Source of the DNA: Cyrtodaria siliqua
Taxonomy: Eukaryota > Mollusca > Bivalvia > Adapedonta > Hiatellidae
Length of the DNA: 64,000 bases
Direction of reading: 5' to 3'
Assembly (NCBI GenBank): GCA_037043455.1
Contig: JAWPHD010001328.1
Coordinates: 186,001-250,000 of the forward strand
The position numbers and the translations under genes were made by a program. The notes under the pieces were generated by a model that made no database searches, had not been told where the DNA came from, and saw nothing but the letters and a program-made list of their open reading frames with translations. Below, one piece after another: positions 22,790 to 35,576 of the stretch. Position 1 is the stretch's first letter. Each line of letters begins with the position of its first letter.

Positions 22790-23330
22790 CTTTGAGACAC
22801 TGTGAACGTAATATATCTCCAATATATCTCATTTCTTTATGACACTGTGAATGTAATATATCTCCAATTTATCTCAATTTCTTATGAGACACTGTGAATG
22901 TACATTATCTCCAACTGATCTCAATTTCCTATGTGACACCGAGCAATATATCTCCAATTTATCTCAATTCTTTATGAGACACTGTGAATGTGAATGTAAT
23001 ATATCTCCAATCTATCTCCAATCTATCTCAATTCTTTATGAGACACTGTGAATGTGAATGTAATATATCTCTAATTCATCTCAATTTCTTAGGAGACACT
23101 GTGAATGTAATATATCTCCAATTTATCTCAATTTCCTATGAAAACACTGAGACTGCAATATATCTCCAATTTATCTGAATTCTTTATGAGACACTGTGAA
23201 TGTACTATAAAATCCAATTTATCTCAATTTCTTTATGAGTCACTGACTGTTATATAATCTTCAATTTATCTCAATTTCTTTATGAGACACTGTGAATGTT
23301 ATATAATCTCCAATTTATCTCAGTTATAAT
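22790..23330. repeat. about 47-bp degenerate tandem repeat, 11 copies
   Basis: The core is 'CTCAATTTCTTTATGAGACA' then 'CTGTGAATGTAATATATCTC'. Indels vary the spacing from about 40 to 65 bp. Confidence 0.9.
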
Positions 23331-23918
23331 CTCTTCTGTGGGGTACCATCGATGTTTCTCTGAAATACCAGGCTCATTTCATACTCTCCAATATATACTT
23401 TAAAAATACAAAAAAAGCACGTATATAAAAATTGAGATTCCTTTGATTAATATTCAACTTTTTAGACCACCAATTTATCTCAATTTCTAGTCAAATATTA
23501 AATCAATAGACATGGCATCATTTATGCTTCAACTATCACAGATATGTCCTCCATTTTCCCTGGGGTCCCAAGAAAATGAGAAACCGGTAGTTAGTAAATA
23601 ATGACAGCTGACACGCTATTATCACGGTTATGACATCTTCTGGTTTGTCCTTCAGTATGCTGCTAATGTTTATTCATAAGAAGAGAGAACCAGTACATAA
23701 TAATTCTGTACAAGATGAGTTATTGATGATAATGACCAGTCCAGGATGGCGTTCTGTACCGCATGATTGATGGCAGTGTTATACCACAATCATGGTGACC
23801 TCTACCGCCACAGGCATCCAAAAGATCCATCTATAGATGTACCAGAAGTAAAAAAAAAATCCTTCCTTGTTTTATAAAATATAGCAACATTTCTTAAGTT
23901 TCCCATCTTTCAAAACGA

Positions 23919-24140
23919 TTGATTGATTGAATTGGGTTTTATAGTCGCAACAACAGCTAAGGTCATATGGCGACTTTCCAGCTTCCATTGGTGGAGGAAG
24001 ACCCCAGGTGCCCCTCCGGGCAATTTTCGTGCACGGGCGGACACCTGGGTAGAACACCGACGTTCCGCAAGCCAGCTGGATAGCTTCCTCACATAAAGAT
24101 TCCTAGGCCCCTGAGGGATCGAACCTACAGCGGTGAGGGG
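23919..24140 (-). mobile_element. tRNA-SINE family A, 5'-truncated
   Basis: Same body as 13608-13880. The B box 'GTAGGTTCGATCCC' is kept, but the head stops at the 'GCCCCTCACCGCT' segment, so the A box is missing. Confidence 0.9.
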
Positions 24141-26129
24141 CTTTCAAAATGAAGTAGTGATTCACTTCTGAGGGATATGCACTTTCTCTCCAGAAAACTG
24201 CTGGGAAAGGAGGGGTCTTGAGGCATTTAAAAAAATGAAAATTTTGATCTTTGTTGATACCATGACGAAACTGCCTCTCACATGTATTCTATTTCAACTT
24301 TTAAAACTTTTAAGACTTTTTTTATAATAAAATGCTTAACTTTTAAAATAAAATCTTCATATTACTGTCATGCGCTTTTTTTTTTCTCTCACCAAAAAGT
24401 CCATAAGTCATTTCAGCCAGAAAAACAGACTCGAAATACTCAAAGAAGGGAAACTTCTTACACCACAACATGCAGACATGCTTACCAAACTGATTTACTT
24501 CCTTTATGCCTACTGTGATTTACTTCCTTTATGCCTCAAGCCCAAATGTACATCTCTATTAAAACATCTGGAAAATGACATCAGGAATCAAAAGGGGCAT
24601 TCCTGCAATACCTAAGATCAAGACATGAACATTGTATTGTTAATGAATGATCTCCACTGCATTTAGACATGTTCTGTAATAATTATCTCCCTTACTGAGG
24701 ATCATAAGGTTTCCTTTCCTGTCTTTACATTTCAAGCAGGCCAATTCCCATAAATCAATTTTCCCAGTGCTCCATCTACAATCCCCATATAAGTAAAACA
24801 ATTTTAAGTGAATTTAGAGTGGATTATCCGGGCTGTCAAGAGATGTGATCACTACGTTCTGCATTATCTTCCTTGATGAGCTTACAAGATAGCAGCCCGG
24901 ATTGTTTAGTCTGGTAGAATCACCTTATCTCATCCTGCTACTGTAAACCAGGTGAACCACAGAGAGATAGTCCCTCTATTATCACTGAAATGTTCACTTT
25001 TAGGCCAGCTCAACAAATAAAAGTGAAGAAACCATCCAGACGGGAGTCCCCAATTACAACTTAATTTGACAGATACATCAGTGTATCAGTGTATTGGTGT
25101 AGTTTCCTTATCTTAACTATAATCTCAGGAAGAACTTGGATGCCTAAGTTATGTCTTTCTTGTAATGAAGTCATGTGTGAGCCAATTAATCAAGGAAGCG
25201 AATGAACACAGCTTCATCAGAATCCATACAAATGTACTGGTATGTATTTATGGGGTTTAATAGGGCTTAGAAAATCTTTCAGTCTTAGAACAATCTTTCA
25301 GTCTTACAATAATGGGTAGGCCAGTCCCAGAACTACCCTTTACAAGAAGGGAGCAACTACTTCTATTTTGGTGTGTCGCGCGCCACGGCGATCAAATGCA
25401 CGATCTCCCACATGCGAAGCAGACGCTCAGTGGGTTGTTTACAGTTGTATTATTATGAGTCCTGTGACTACTTGCCTTCAGGATTTATGAGTCCTTTGGA
25501 AAATCTTTGAGTCCGTTGTGATTCACAATTTTTTTCTTTTTTTTTTCTGTCTAAATCTTTCCTCAACTTAGGTGGCCTTTAATATTGATATTTCCATAAT
25601 TTTTATGACCAAAGAGGACCTTATCTGTTACAGAAGAAATCTTGTCCGATATCTATGTGTCCTGTGGATGCACATATTTTTTATTGTGAGTCCCTAGCAA
25701 ATATTATTACAACAAGAAACAAAACGAGAAATGAGAGTGCCAGGTGTAAAACATCTATATCTCCTCACCAACACCGCCCTACATGTACTTCATGTACAAC
25801 ACTAAATCTTCACCATGCAGAACAGGTGCAGCTCATCAGTTGACAGAGAAATCAGATAACAACATTATGATCTTGTTGAAATGGCTGCTAAACAACATCT
25901 TCACAAACAGTGGGTGGTGATGCTATCATTCCCCATTACACACACCAATCCATAAACATTTAAGTATATAATGTCTCAGGTGCCATGAACCCAGGATGTC
26001 ATGCTAGAATTTATTTTTATTTCATGCTATCTTTTCTTTACAGGGGTATTTTATTGTTATGTCTGATATTTTTTTTGTATCTGAAGAGCACTTGTGGATT
26101 ATTATAAACACACTTACTTGCAACATTGC
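24141..26129. other. intron, no gene seen
   Basis: No exon with valid signals was recognised. A fragment near 25310-25460 ('aggccagtcccagaactacc', 'cacgatctcccacatgcgaa') resembles part of 10045-10150 and is probably a dispersed repeat. Confidence 0.45.
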
Positions 26130-26945
26130 GTATACACTTGGGAATAGGCTCACAATACGATATATAGCATGATACACACTGCTCATCATACGATATGTAT
26201 CGGGATACACACTGCTCATCATACGATATGTATCGGGATACACACTGCTCATCATACGATATGTATCGGGATACACACTGCTCATCATACAATATGTATT
26301 GGGATACACACTGCTCACAATACAATATGTAGCACACATGATATACACTGCTCCTCAAAGGATATGTATCAGGATTCACACTGCTCACAATACGATACGT
26401 AGCACGCACGATATACACTGCTCATCATACGATATGTATCGGGATACATACTGCTCACAATACAAAACGTAGCACGCATGATATACACTGCTCATCATAC
26501 GATATATACTGCTCACAATATGATATGTAGCGCGTACGATATACACTGCTCATCATACGATATATATCGGGATACATACTGCTCACAATACGATATGTAG
26601 CACGTACGATATACACTGCTCATCATACGATATATATCGGGATACAAACTGCTCACAATACGATATGTAGCGCGCACGATATATACTGCTCATCATACGA
26701 TATGTATCGGGATACATACTGCTCACAATACAATACGTAGCACGCATGATATACACTGCTCATCATACGATATATATCGGGATACACACTGCTCACAATA
26801 CGATATGTAGGACTTACGATATACACTGCTCATCATACGATATATATCGGGATACAAACTGCTCACAATACGATATGTAGCGCGCACGATATATACTGCT
26901 CATCATAGGATATGTATCGGGATACACACTGCTCACAATATGGTA
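26130..26945. repeat. palindrome-rich array with a 33 + 37 bp dimer unit
   Basis: The first part is four copies of a 33-bp unit 'GCTCATCATACGATATGTAT' + CGGGATACACACT. Then this unit alternates with a 37-bp relative 'GCTCACAATACGATATGTAG' + CACGCACGATATACACT. CGATA-TG-TATCG is a perfect hairpin in each 33-bp unit. Confidence 0.93.
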
Positions 26946-29034
26946 TGTATCACAATGGTGAAACAATTTGAACATTCTTATTTAAACCTCAAGATATTTT
27001 ATAAAGAAAATATCAGTTATAATTTGATTACAACCCCTGGACTTTTGCATTTCCCAGATTCATGTATTGTTGCTGTTTTAAACTGAAAGAACCATTTGAT
27101 AAAATTCAAAAGCTATGTAGTTGAATTTCTATCGCATAACTTGTAGGATATGAAGCTATTTACACTGATTTACCAAGGCACCAAACCATAAAGTTCACTT
27201 CTTACAGACTGCTACTACAAACATAGTAAAAAATTTGGCATCAACATGCAAGAATGTAGTTTTTTGTTCTCCCAAGCCTGTCTGTGACGTACAATCTGTT
27301 TGTTTACCTTCTAGAAAGCTGTAGTCACAGCAGAACAATGTTCTTCCATAGCTACTACACATACTTAGGTATGAATGAATAAGTCACAGAAGAATTCCTG
27401 CTACAACAAAAAAGAAATTGTCTGAGATTCTGGTAGTGATGATGTGTCTAGGTGTGATCCAAAATGTTGGATTACATTTGATGATGAACAACAAGATGTA
27501 GCCTTCATGATCATATATCATGCGCCACTGTATTATATTTTATTTGAAAAAAAAAATATAGAGCTTTACAAAAATTATTTAAAAAGCATTTTTACACCAA
27601 TAGGCTGATCTGATCAACACAGGAGGCTCGCGATCGCACAAGGAGATATTGATCTGCGTTTTAAGTTTTGCTCTAAAAAATGAAATTTGACATAAATGAA
27701 CTCCATTTCCACAGGAAACACAAATTATATTAAAGGGGGTACATCAGGCTAGAAGGGGTACATCAGGCTTCAGGGGGTACATCAGCTAGAGGGGGTACAT
27801 CAGGCTTTATATAGGGGTCTGGGCATCCACAAATCATGAAATATATATTCAAATCTAAAAGGGCAATTATAAAGAATAAGTCTAAAAATGTCTCCTTCTT
27901 TACAAGATAATCCATTCAGCACAGTCATATGTGCTATCATAGATTAGCACCAGGGTTCATTTAAGAATTTTACCCTTAATCCGCTACACTATGTATAATG
28001 GACTGTTCTTTCTTTGAATTAAGATCATTCTATTTATGTGACAAATGGCTGTTTTGGGGAAAATGACTGATCGGCAGCTGTACATTGTAAACCCTGATCA
28101 GCCTTACTCGCAGGCTGATCTGGGTTTACAATGGACGCAAAGGCTATTATAGTCGTGCTTAGCGGGTTAAGGGTTAAGACCAATTTCAATCAAACTCTGG
28201 TGAATTCAAGTTGTATTTCTGAACAGCACAGTTCTTACACCATATTTTGATTGATGGGCGTAATTTTGTAGCATGTCCATTTCATCTGTCTGCCGTACTC
28301 TAACTTCCGCTAACTGGTAGTTAGAGTACATCAGTCATTCTGACAGATGTTTTCAATTAAATCACTGACAAATGTGCAAATATAATGGAAATACCAGCGA
28401 TTTACAATTGTGCAAATACAAAGGAAATGTCAGCGACCATGCTACAAAACATTTTTATCATAAATTGGCACATTTTCACAATTTTCCGAGGAAAAGCCTG
28501 ATATAGGAATGGTCTATATAACAAAAGGTAACAGATAAAGCCATTATATCTTTGTTAAAATCTAACACAATATAATTTATGATCGATGCAAAGAAGAGTT
28601 ATATCATGGATGCATGAACATTTCTAGACAAATAGATCAATCATGTTAGCCAAACCATGCATGTTGCCTAATTATCTCCTTGGAGTAGTCCTACGTGTAT
28701 CATCAATCTCCCCGACTGTAATCGGATGCACCCATTGAAGGGTTGCATTTATTGAATTTCAGCAAAATCTTAGCATTGTTATATAATTATATATCTGGAG
28801 AAAAGCCATCCTTCATGAATGAGCAGATTATGTTGGTTATAATGGATGTAGGCAGTCAATAGAGAAACACACTACATTCTCTTGTGTTTAAGTAGACCCA
28901 GGGGTGGAGATATTTGTGTTATAATATACACCAGGGACATATTTATGTAATTTTTATGTAATTATAAACTAGGGGCCTGCTTTATTATGTGAAAAATACC
29001 AGGGTCAATAACAAAAATACCATGTACAAACTCA
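26946..29034. other. intron with small repeats, no gene seen
   Basis: It contains four copies of about 20 bp 'GGGGGTACATCAGGCT' at 27735-27806. A dispersed element at about 27950-28180 is centred on the strong hairpin 28083-28132. No exon was recognised. Confidence 0.5.
28083..28132. repeat. 21-bp stem hairpin in a dispersed repeat
   Basis: Arms 'CATTGTAAACCC' + TGATCAGCC and GGCTGATCT + 'GGGTTTACAATG' differ at one position and enclose 8 bases. Confidence 0.85.
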
Positions 29035-29700
29035 ACATGTGCTTGTGTAACAATACACAACACGCAAGCTAGTCCTGTCCATGTGTAACAATACACACAA
29101 ACAAGCTTGTTGTATCCATGTGTAACAATACACCACAAACAAGCTTGTTGTATCCATGTGTAACAATACACCACAAACAAGCTTGTCGTGTCCATGTGTA
29201 ACAATACACCACAGACAAGCTAGTCGTTTCCATGTGTAACAATACACCACAGACAAGCTAGTCATGTCCACGTGTAACAATACACCACAGGCAAGCTAGT
29301 CGTGTCCACGTGTAATAATACATGCACCACAGGCAAGCTAGTCGTGTCCATGTGTAATAATTCACCACAGGCAAGCTAGGCGTGTCCACGTGTAATAATA
29401 CACCACAGGCAAGCTAGTTGTGTCCATGTGTATTTATTCACCACAGGCAAGCTAGTTGTGTCCATGTGTAATAATTCACCACAGGCAAGCTAGCCGTGTC
29501 CATGTGTACCAAAACAACACAGACAAGCTTGTCGTGTCCATTTGTAATACCACACCACAGACAAGCTTGTCTTGCCCATGTGTAACAATACACCACAGAC
29601 AAGCTTGTCGTGTCCATGTGTAATAACACACCACAGAGAAGTTTGTCATCTCCATGTGTAATAACACACCACAGACAAGTTTAACATGTGCTTGTGTTAT
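29035..29700. repeat. 38-bp minisatellite, about 17 copies
   Basis: The unit is 'GTCCATGTGTAACAATACAC' + CACAGACAAGCTAGTCGT. Variants include GCTTGT/GCTAGT and AATAAT/ACAAT. Apparent peptides of the 'VTHGHDKLVCG' type are by-products of the period. Confidence 0.94.
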
Positions 29701-29944
29701 AACACACCCATGACATGTTTCAGCATTTAATAATACTTTAATAGGTTGTTGTTGCAGACATGGTTGTTGTTTCTGTTGTTGTTTGCAAGTATGTGCAGGC
29801 ACCAAGGTGTATAGATACTGCTGTTATACCAGCATCACCACATTCCAAACTCACTTAACAGGTGCCCTGCTAATTGCTTTTACAGAAATCTCTCACATCT
29901 AGTTAAACAATCCACTAATAATCTATTTTATTGGAATTATACAA

Positions 29945-29947
<3 letters not shown>

Positions 29948-29975
<28 letters not shown>
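29948..29975. repeat. poly-C run of 28 followed by (CCA)n
   Basis: 28 consecutive C, then GGGAG, then CCCC(ACC)n and more C-rich sequence to 30040. The length may be affected by sequencing error. The minus strand is a candidate G-quadruplex. Confidence 0.85.
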
Positions 29976-30040
29976 GGGAGTGCGATAGTGCCCCCACCAC
30001 CACCACCACCACACCCACCCACCTATCCCACCCCACCCCA

Positions 30041-30606
30041 AAAAAGTGGAATACCTTGTGAATATGCCATATCTCCAGGATCGCACTTGAGGCTTTAGTT
30101 TCTCCAGAGATCCAGCAAATATGGCATTCCACTCAAGGTGAGACATGATTCCAGAACACTTACCAGATAGTTATGATTCTTTTATTATATACCTTCAACA
30201 GAATGCTCGTAAACTATCACAACACAGTATAGACTAGTTATACACAGGTTAGTGACTTCGTGACATAATTATAATATATATTGATACTGATGTGTATACG
30301 TATACACAAACAAAATGTTGTTATCTATTTTTAGTAAGATAGTGAAACAAAATCAGAAAACATAAGTTGCATACAGGTGTCATTAAGAGGCGGGAGGCGG
30401 GGATTTCTCCCTGCTACTTTGACTGGTCTACCTGGCTTCTATGAATACTTTTACTAGTATTTTATACAAGTATCAATAAAAAAATACCCGGCTATTCTGC
30501 TCTGGGTGCCGCTTACTTATAAATGTAATGACACCCCTGCAGGTGCTTGTATTCCATTATCAGAACATGAAGGCATTAGGTTATTTATTCTTTTGGTCAT
30601 GTTTTT
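30041..30606. other. intron, no gene seen
   Basis: No feature beyond short AT-rich sequence. Confidence 0.45.
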
Positions 30607-30865
30607 CATACCCTGAGTAGCCCATCCATGGCCGGGATAGTAAAGGCGCTGCGCTGAAAACTTTCTTGCCTCACAACTGCAGGTTCGAATCACACTGGGA
30701 GCTCGACTCGTCAAGTGAGAAAGTGTTGATTCTTACGAATGGCGGGAAGTATACAATACTGGTTTTACCTACGAAAAATGGGTAGTCTGCCTCTACCACA
30801 AAAATATCGACTGTCATATATGGCTTAACATTTGCTAAAATGTAAAATACCATTCAAACAAACAT
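30607..30865 (+). mobile_element. tRNA-SINE family C, second copy
   Basis: B box 'GCAGGTTCGAATCACACTGG', body 'AGTGAGAAAGTGTTGATTCT' and 'GGGTAGTCTGCCTCTACCAC' match 21797-22045. The A box is diverged. Confidence 0.88.
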
Positions 30866-31324
30866 ACAATTTTGATACATTGCAAGAATCGAGAGGTTAT
30901 TTCTATCACCATGAGGTCTCATACATACTAATTTCACCAAGATTCAATATTGTACCTATGTAAAAGTGACCACACTGATGATGAATACAGCAGCATCACC
31001 AGCAATTAATGTACAGCTATTTCATTCCTCCCTTAGAGGTAAACGTTCCAATGCAATTATAACTCCTTGTCTTTGGCACAATTTTTTACATAAAATTCTG
31101 AAGCTGTCTTCTAAATTGCTGATCCTCTTTAATCAACAGCTGAACTCAAAACTTTGAAGCAACATTTCATTTCAGGCCATCCTTAAAAAAGTATTTGTTT
31201 GCTATTTCCCAACCCAGGATTTCATAAATGTGTAGGTTGGCAATTTTTTTCTTTATGCCAAGAACAGTAAACACCTTAATAAAAGAAAACTATACTGAAG
31301 ACAGCAACAACACAAAAATATTAA

Positions 31325-31630
31325 AGAATTGCTATATAATTTTTTTATTGTATAATAAAAAGTTTTGGGTAGGACTCTTTTTCGTTGGTAGGTAGGGAAA
31401 CAGCACACCAACATTTTTTTAGTCGGCCCCACAGTTGTAATAAAATGTGTACCCTGTAGCAAAGCAACAACATCAATTATTTAAGAATTGCTATATATTT
31501 ATAATAAAAACTTTTGGGTAGGACTGTTTTTCGTTGGTAGGTAGGGAAACAGCACACCAACATTTTTTTATGGTCGGCCCCACAGCTGTAATAAAATGTG
31601 TACCCTGGTACCCTGTAGCAAAGCAGTATT
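31325..31630. repeat. about 150-bp tandem duplication
   Basis: 'TTTTGGGTAGGACT' with 'TTCGTTGGTAGGTAGGGAAA' and 'GTCGGCCCCACAG' occurs at 31373 and again at 31512, both ending 'AATAAAATGTGTACCCT'. Confidence 0.85.
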
Positions 31631-31959
31631 ATCAACATGACTGTTACTGGTTCCATAAAACTGTGTAATTATATTGATCTCATCTTAATCATGCACCATT
31701 ATTGCTTTATTACCGGAATGCTTGGCGTGTAAATGCATTATTTCTACAGAGAATACCTTCAAGTTTGTTTTCTTGAAAAAACTTAATCAAACTCTATGCA
31801 TGCGCAGAGTAATCAATTTTGTTTAATTTTTAGTTCTCTATTAGAGTGCACTGGCTGTCTTCTGTAAAGGTATCCGAGTGAATTGTGATTTACACAGCAA
31901 TCTTGAACGTTTGTTTTAAACATATTTATTTTACATCGATTGCGAAACAAGTTCTTGCA

Positions 31960-32121
31960 ACTTAGATTAATCACTCTCGATGGCTTCCTGGCCAGAACCA
32001 GTACTAAGCAATGTGGATTAATTATCTTGCTCAAGGATAAATAACGTGGCCGCAACAGATGATCGAACCCACGACCTCTCGATCAGGAGTTTGGCGCTCT
32101 ACCACTGGACCAGGCACTCTT
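31960..32121 (-). mobile_element. tRNA-derived SINE family D
   Basis: On the minus strand 'GTCCAGTGGTAGAGCGCCAA' (A box) and 'GTCGTGGGTTCGATC' (B box) have tRNA spacing. They are followed by 'TTATTTATCCTTGAGCAAGA', the common stem of tRNA-SINE bodies. Not a functional tRNA gene: no acceptor-stem closure. Confidence 0.8.
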
Positions 32122-32421
32122 GAACCTTTATCAAGCATTAAAACTATTTATTATATAGTCCAGTATCATTTTGACTTTAAACCTGCTTGCATATATATAT
32201 TTTAAATACAATTTTGAGATTTCCACTTTTCTTCGTTATTTTACCATAGATTTGACTATATTATTGCTGCAATATAATCAACAGTTATGAATGTGCAAAA
32301 TCAATTTGCTTTATATTTTTCTTATGATTAATATTAATGATTGAACACATCAGTTTATGTAGAAAAACTAACGAGACCCTGCGAGTTTTACAAAATCCAA
32401 GATTGCCGTATGCCCCTTTAA
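32122..32421. mobile_element. MITE related to 4397-4697, left end lost
   Basis: Shared strings include 'TATCAAGCATT', 'ATCATTTTGACTTT', 'CTGCTTGCATATA' and the right end 'AGATTGCCGTATGCCCCTTTAA'-like. The left terminus is replaced by the SINE at 31960-32121. Confidence 0.7.
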
Positions 32422-32441
32422 TGGCAATCATTTTCCAACAC

Positions 32442-32760
32442 TGGCGTGGCGCAGTCAGTAGCGCGGCAGATTTGTAACCGGAGGCCCCGGGTTCAATCAT
32501 CCGTGGTGCCACTGAGTTCCGTCGGTGTGTTCTTGGGCAAGACACTTTCCCTTTAAGCCCCGTCCATCGGATGGGGACGTAAACCAGGCGGTCCCCTGTA
32601 TCGGTCTATCCTCCGAGCACGTTAAAGAACCATAGGAATCTATTCGATAATAAGAGTAGGGCAGGTTCCCGGATTCCTATGTATCCTTCCCCTCTCTCTT
32701 GGGCGGCTCTAAATAACCTATACTGTGTTGATGAGCCGTTAAACAACATTCAATTCAATT
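32442..32760 (+). mobile_element. tRNA-SINE family B, full length with target-site duplication
   Basis: The head is 'TGGCGTGGCGCAGTCAGTAG' (A box) and 'CCCGGGTTCAATCATCCG' (B box). The tail is 'CATTCAATTCAATTC'. The 13-bp direct repeat CATTTTCCAACAC is present at 32429-32441 and 32761-32773. Confidence 0.93.
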
Positions 32761-32884
32761 CATTTTCCAACACACTTTTACTGTTATGACTAAAGAAGAA
32801 GAAGAAAATATTTAAATATGATGTTATTGCAAAACATTTCTGGGAGATACTATTACGAATGTTTCCCCCTCCCCCACCCAACCC

Positions 32885-32965
32885 CACACCGATGTGGATG
32901 GATCGAACCGAAGTCACCTCGATGGAGGTCAGAGTTTGTAACCACTACACCAAGATTGTACTACA
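32885..32965 (-). mobile_element. tRNA-like SINE fragment
   Basis: On the minus strand 'TGGTGTAGTGGTTACAAACT' and 'GACTTCGGTTCGATCC' give A and B boxes in tRNA spacing. No body was recognised. Confidence 0.55.
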
Positions 32966-33461
32966 CAGAATATAACAATATGAGTAGTTTTCACCTTCCA
33001 ATCAGAATTTTAAGGATTCTTTCGTGATTGCAGATCTGTTTGGAAAATCAAATGTATAGTGCTTCACTGCAGCAAGACCAACATTAAATAACATTAAAAA
33101 AAAAAATCTTCCCCAGACACAATTTTTTAGTACGGGGAGATAGAAAAAATAATACGTTTTAGTAGATAAATTATTTAAGCTTGAAAAATTGAGTAATAGC
33201 TTGATGCTTTCAAACAAATCATATTTCAGTATAATGATACATCAGATGGTCACATTTAAGGTTAATCTTTGTTTGTGAATATGGCCGTCTTTGTAATAAA
33301 AAAAATTGTACCGGTGTTGTTTTTTTAAGCATTTTATGCCTGTTTCCATTCAAAATCTGACAATGTGGAGATTACACCAAGTTTTGATTGATATGGCATT
33401 TTTATCGTGAACTGAAACATTCTTTAAGTTTTAAAAGCTGCTTATACTATAGTATACTCAC

Positions 33462-33503
33462 CGTTTTAAGTTCTACTTTCTTGGCCATTTTCCCCATTTT
33501 CAT
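33462..33503 (-). CDS. RAPGEF1: candidate alternative first coding exon of RAPGEF1
   Basis: The minus strand reads ATG AAA ATG GGG, continues for 14 codons and ends ACG|GTGAGTATAC, a strong donor, in phase 0. The peptide MKMGKMAKKVELKT is short and basic. It joins in frame to the phase-0 micro-exon 20054-20095 or directly to exon 12609-12781. It would replace exon 45550-45704 as the N-terminus, consistent with alternative first exons known for vertebrate RAPGEF1. The upstream start of this exon (5' UTR, promoter) is not defined. Support is a donor plus an in-phase ATG, so it may be a chance find. Confidence 0.5.
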
Positions 33504-35126
33504 CACACCAGTTTGTTTTAAAATGTAACGGAACTGATTTTAAAGTCACAAAATACCCATCACAAACCAGTAAGATATAAAAAAATATATATGTTCAAGT
33601 GTTCACAATCCGAGTTACATCCTATTAGTCTAGATTGTTAACGATTACTTATAAATAATAATTATCTATATTAATCACCACATCGTCACAATACTGGGAA
33701 CTGCACTGAAATACACTATGTATTACTAATTAGTTCATAATTAATCCCTTTTCCCGGAATATATTATCACAGAAAGGGAAGTCTTTTTCATGTAAGTTCA
33801 TAGGACATTAACAACTCCAGATTTCACTGATTATACCTTCCAGAATATACCTGTCCGTACACACGCAATAATACCAAATTGACTCAATCATTCACCTACA
33901 AACAAATTATTTCCCAGTTTCCGTTTCTAAGCAATTCATCAACTAGAATGTCTACAGTTTTTTATTATCCAACCTTTATTCTAAGCACTTCAGCATTATT
34001 TATTTCATTTTTCCTGTTAGTTATATAAATTACATCAGATTCAGGTAAGATTATAGACTGATCCAGAAATTTCAGTGTGTACATATGTACACGCATTTAC
34101 AGGTGACTAGTGAACCAGCCAGCAGTCAGGAATCAAGCTTCCAAGCAGGAACTAAGCTTCCATGTGTGTGTGATCACAGTGTGATCACAGACTGCCATCC
34201 CTACACTGACAGAAAGAAGGAATAACTCCTAGACCAGTCTGACTGCCGCCCTGCAGCAGTACAATCAATGGCAATTACAGATAATCTGTTCTGCTGCGGA
34301 CTGTTACTACCCACCTCACGCAATCCCAACAATCCGAATTCTCTACCCGAATCCAGAAATTTATCATGCATGCATATGTCACCTCAGAGGGAGAAAACAT
34401 TTACTGTAAAAAAAAAAAAAAGGCTTATCACCGATTTCTAGTAGGTCAATCCGAAATTCTCTGTCCGGACCCCGAACTGTAGCAATCCATGCATACGTAG
34501 ATGTGTTGCCTTTTGATACGAACTATGTTGCTTTTATTACTTCAGGTTGAAAACTTCTCATTACACGTCATAAGCTGTTATGAGGCTTGTTTATTTGAAT
34601 TTGTTAAATTGATAAAAGAAACAATTCTTGTCTCTGTTTTGGCTTCCGTGTTAGAGACAGGGATTGGGTCAATAACAGTTATACCAGCACAAAAACAAAT
34701 ACCAACATAAAGTTTACTTGGAAACTGGGCGACACTTGGAAAAAATTATTAGGATGCCACGGTTGCCGCCTGTGCAAGACGTCTCTATTGGTACAGCACT
34801 CACATATACTCAACCTTTCATTATAGTATTAAGTAACCGAGATTTAGTGACTACATTTTAGTAGTCTTCAATAGCAGGAACAAAAAGCTACCAAATCAAT
34901 AGTCTTGTATGAACAACAAACTGCTAAGAAATCTATGAATGATAAATATGCCTCATTTCAGTTTCATGATTCCATATCTGGCTGACCTGGATAAGGGTGC
35001 AGTAACAGCCTTCAATCGCTATACAACCGATGGATGATAACTACAGAATATTGCGGTATGATAATCTAGAGTTTATTGAACGGATGCATTTGATTAACAG
35101 GAATTCTTTCACCAGATGGAAGGTTG
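33504..35126. other. intron, no gene seen
   Basis: AT-rich. If 33462-33503 is a first exon its promoter should lie in the first part of this stretch; no TATA/Inr arrangement could be singled out. Confidence 0.4.
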
Positions 35127-35576
35127 GGCTATTCATTAGCCTTCGCCAGTCGCCATTATAGCTAAACAAACTTTAAAATGGCTAAACTTTTTGTCAAGCA
35201 TTTTAGCCAATTTGGCTAAAGTCATTTTGGCCCATTACATTGAATTTTAAGTTAGGCATTGGCGAAGTGGCAAAAATGGCTAAAATAACTTTTTCGTGGG
35301 TGCAACCATGTTTGTGTTGAAACCCTTGAGTGGTTCCAGGTGTAATTTGACATAAAAACTGCAATAAAACGCAAACCGCCACTAAGTCTTGCCAATCTGA
35401 ACTGTGTTGCAAGTTTTTGCGCTTTGATAGAACCGATTTTTTATAAAAACATGTACATGTTGTTAAAGTGGCTAAAATATCTTAGCCAAAATTGGCTGAA
35501 CAAAAACTCATTTGACTATAGAAAATATGGGTGGTTCAGCCAATGTGGCTGAACTATTTTTAGGTCAATGAATAGC
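35127..35576. mobile_element. about 450-bp element with short TIRs
   Basis: 'GGGCTATTCATT' at the left is answered by 'AATGAATAGCCC' at the right. Inside, 'TTTAGCCAATTTGGCTAAAG' and relatives repeat. No target duplication is clear. Confidence 0.6.

Noticed and set aside
26022..26418. Tyr/Ser-rich repeat peptides on the minus and plus strands
   Set aside because: Translation of the 33-bp palindromic array; all frames look alike and no start context or splice signal is present.
28962..29805. Minus-strand peptides of the VTHGHDKLVCG type
   Set aside because: By-product of the 38-bp array; frame changes with each unit.
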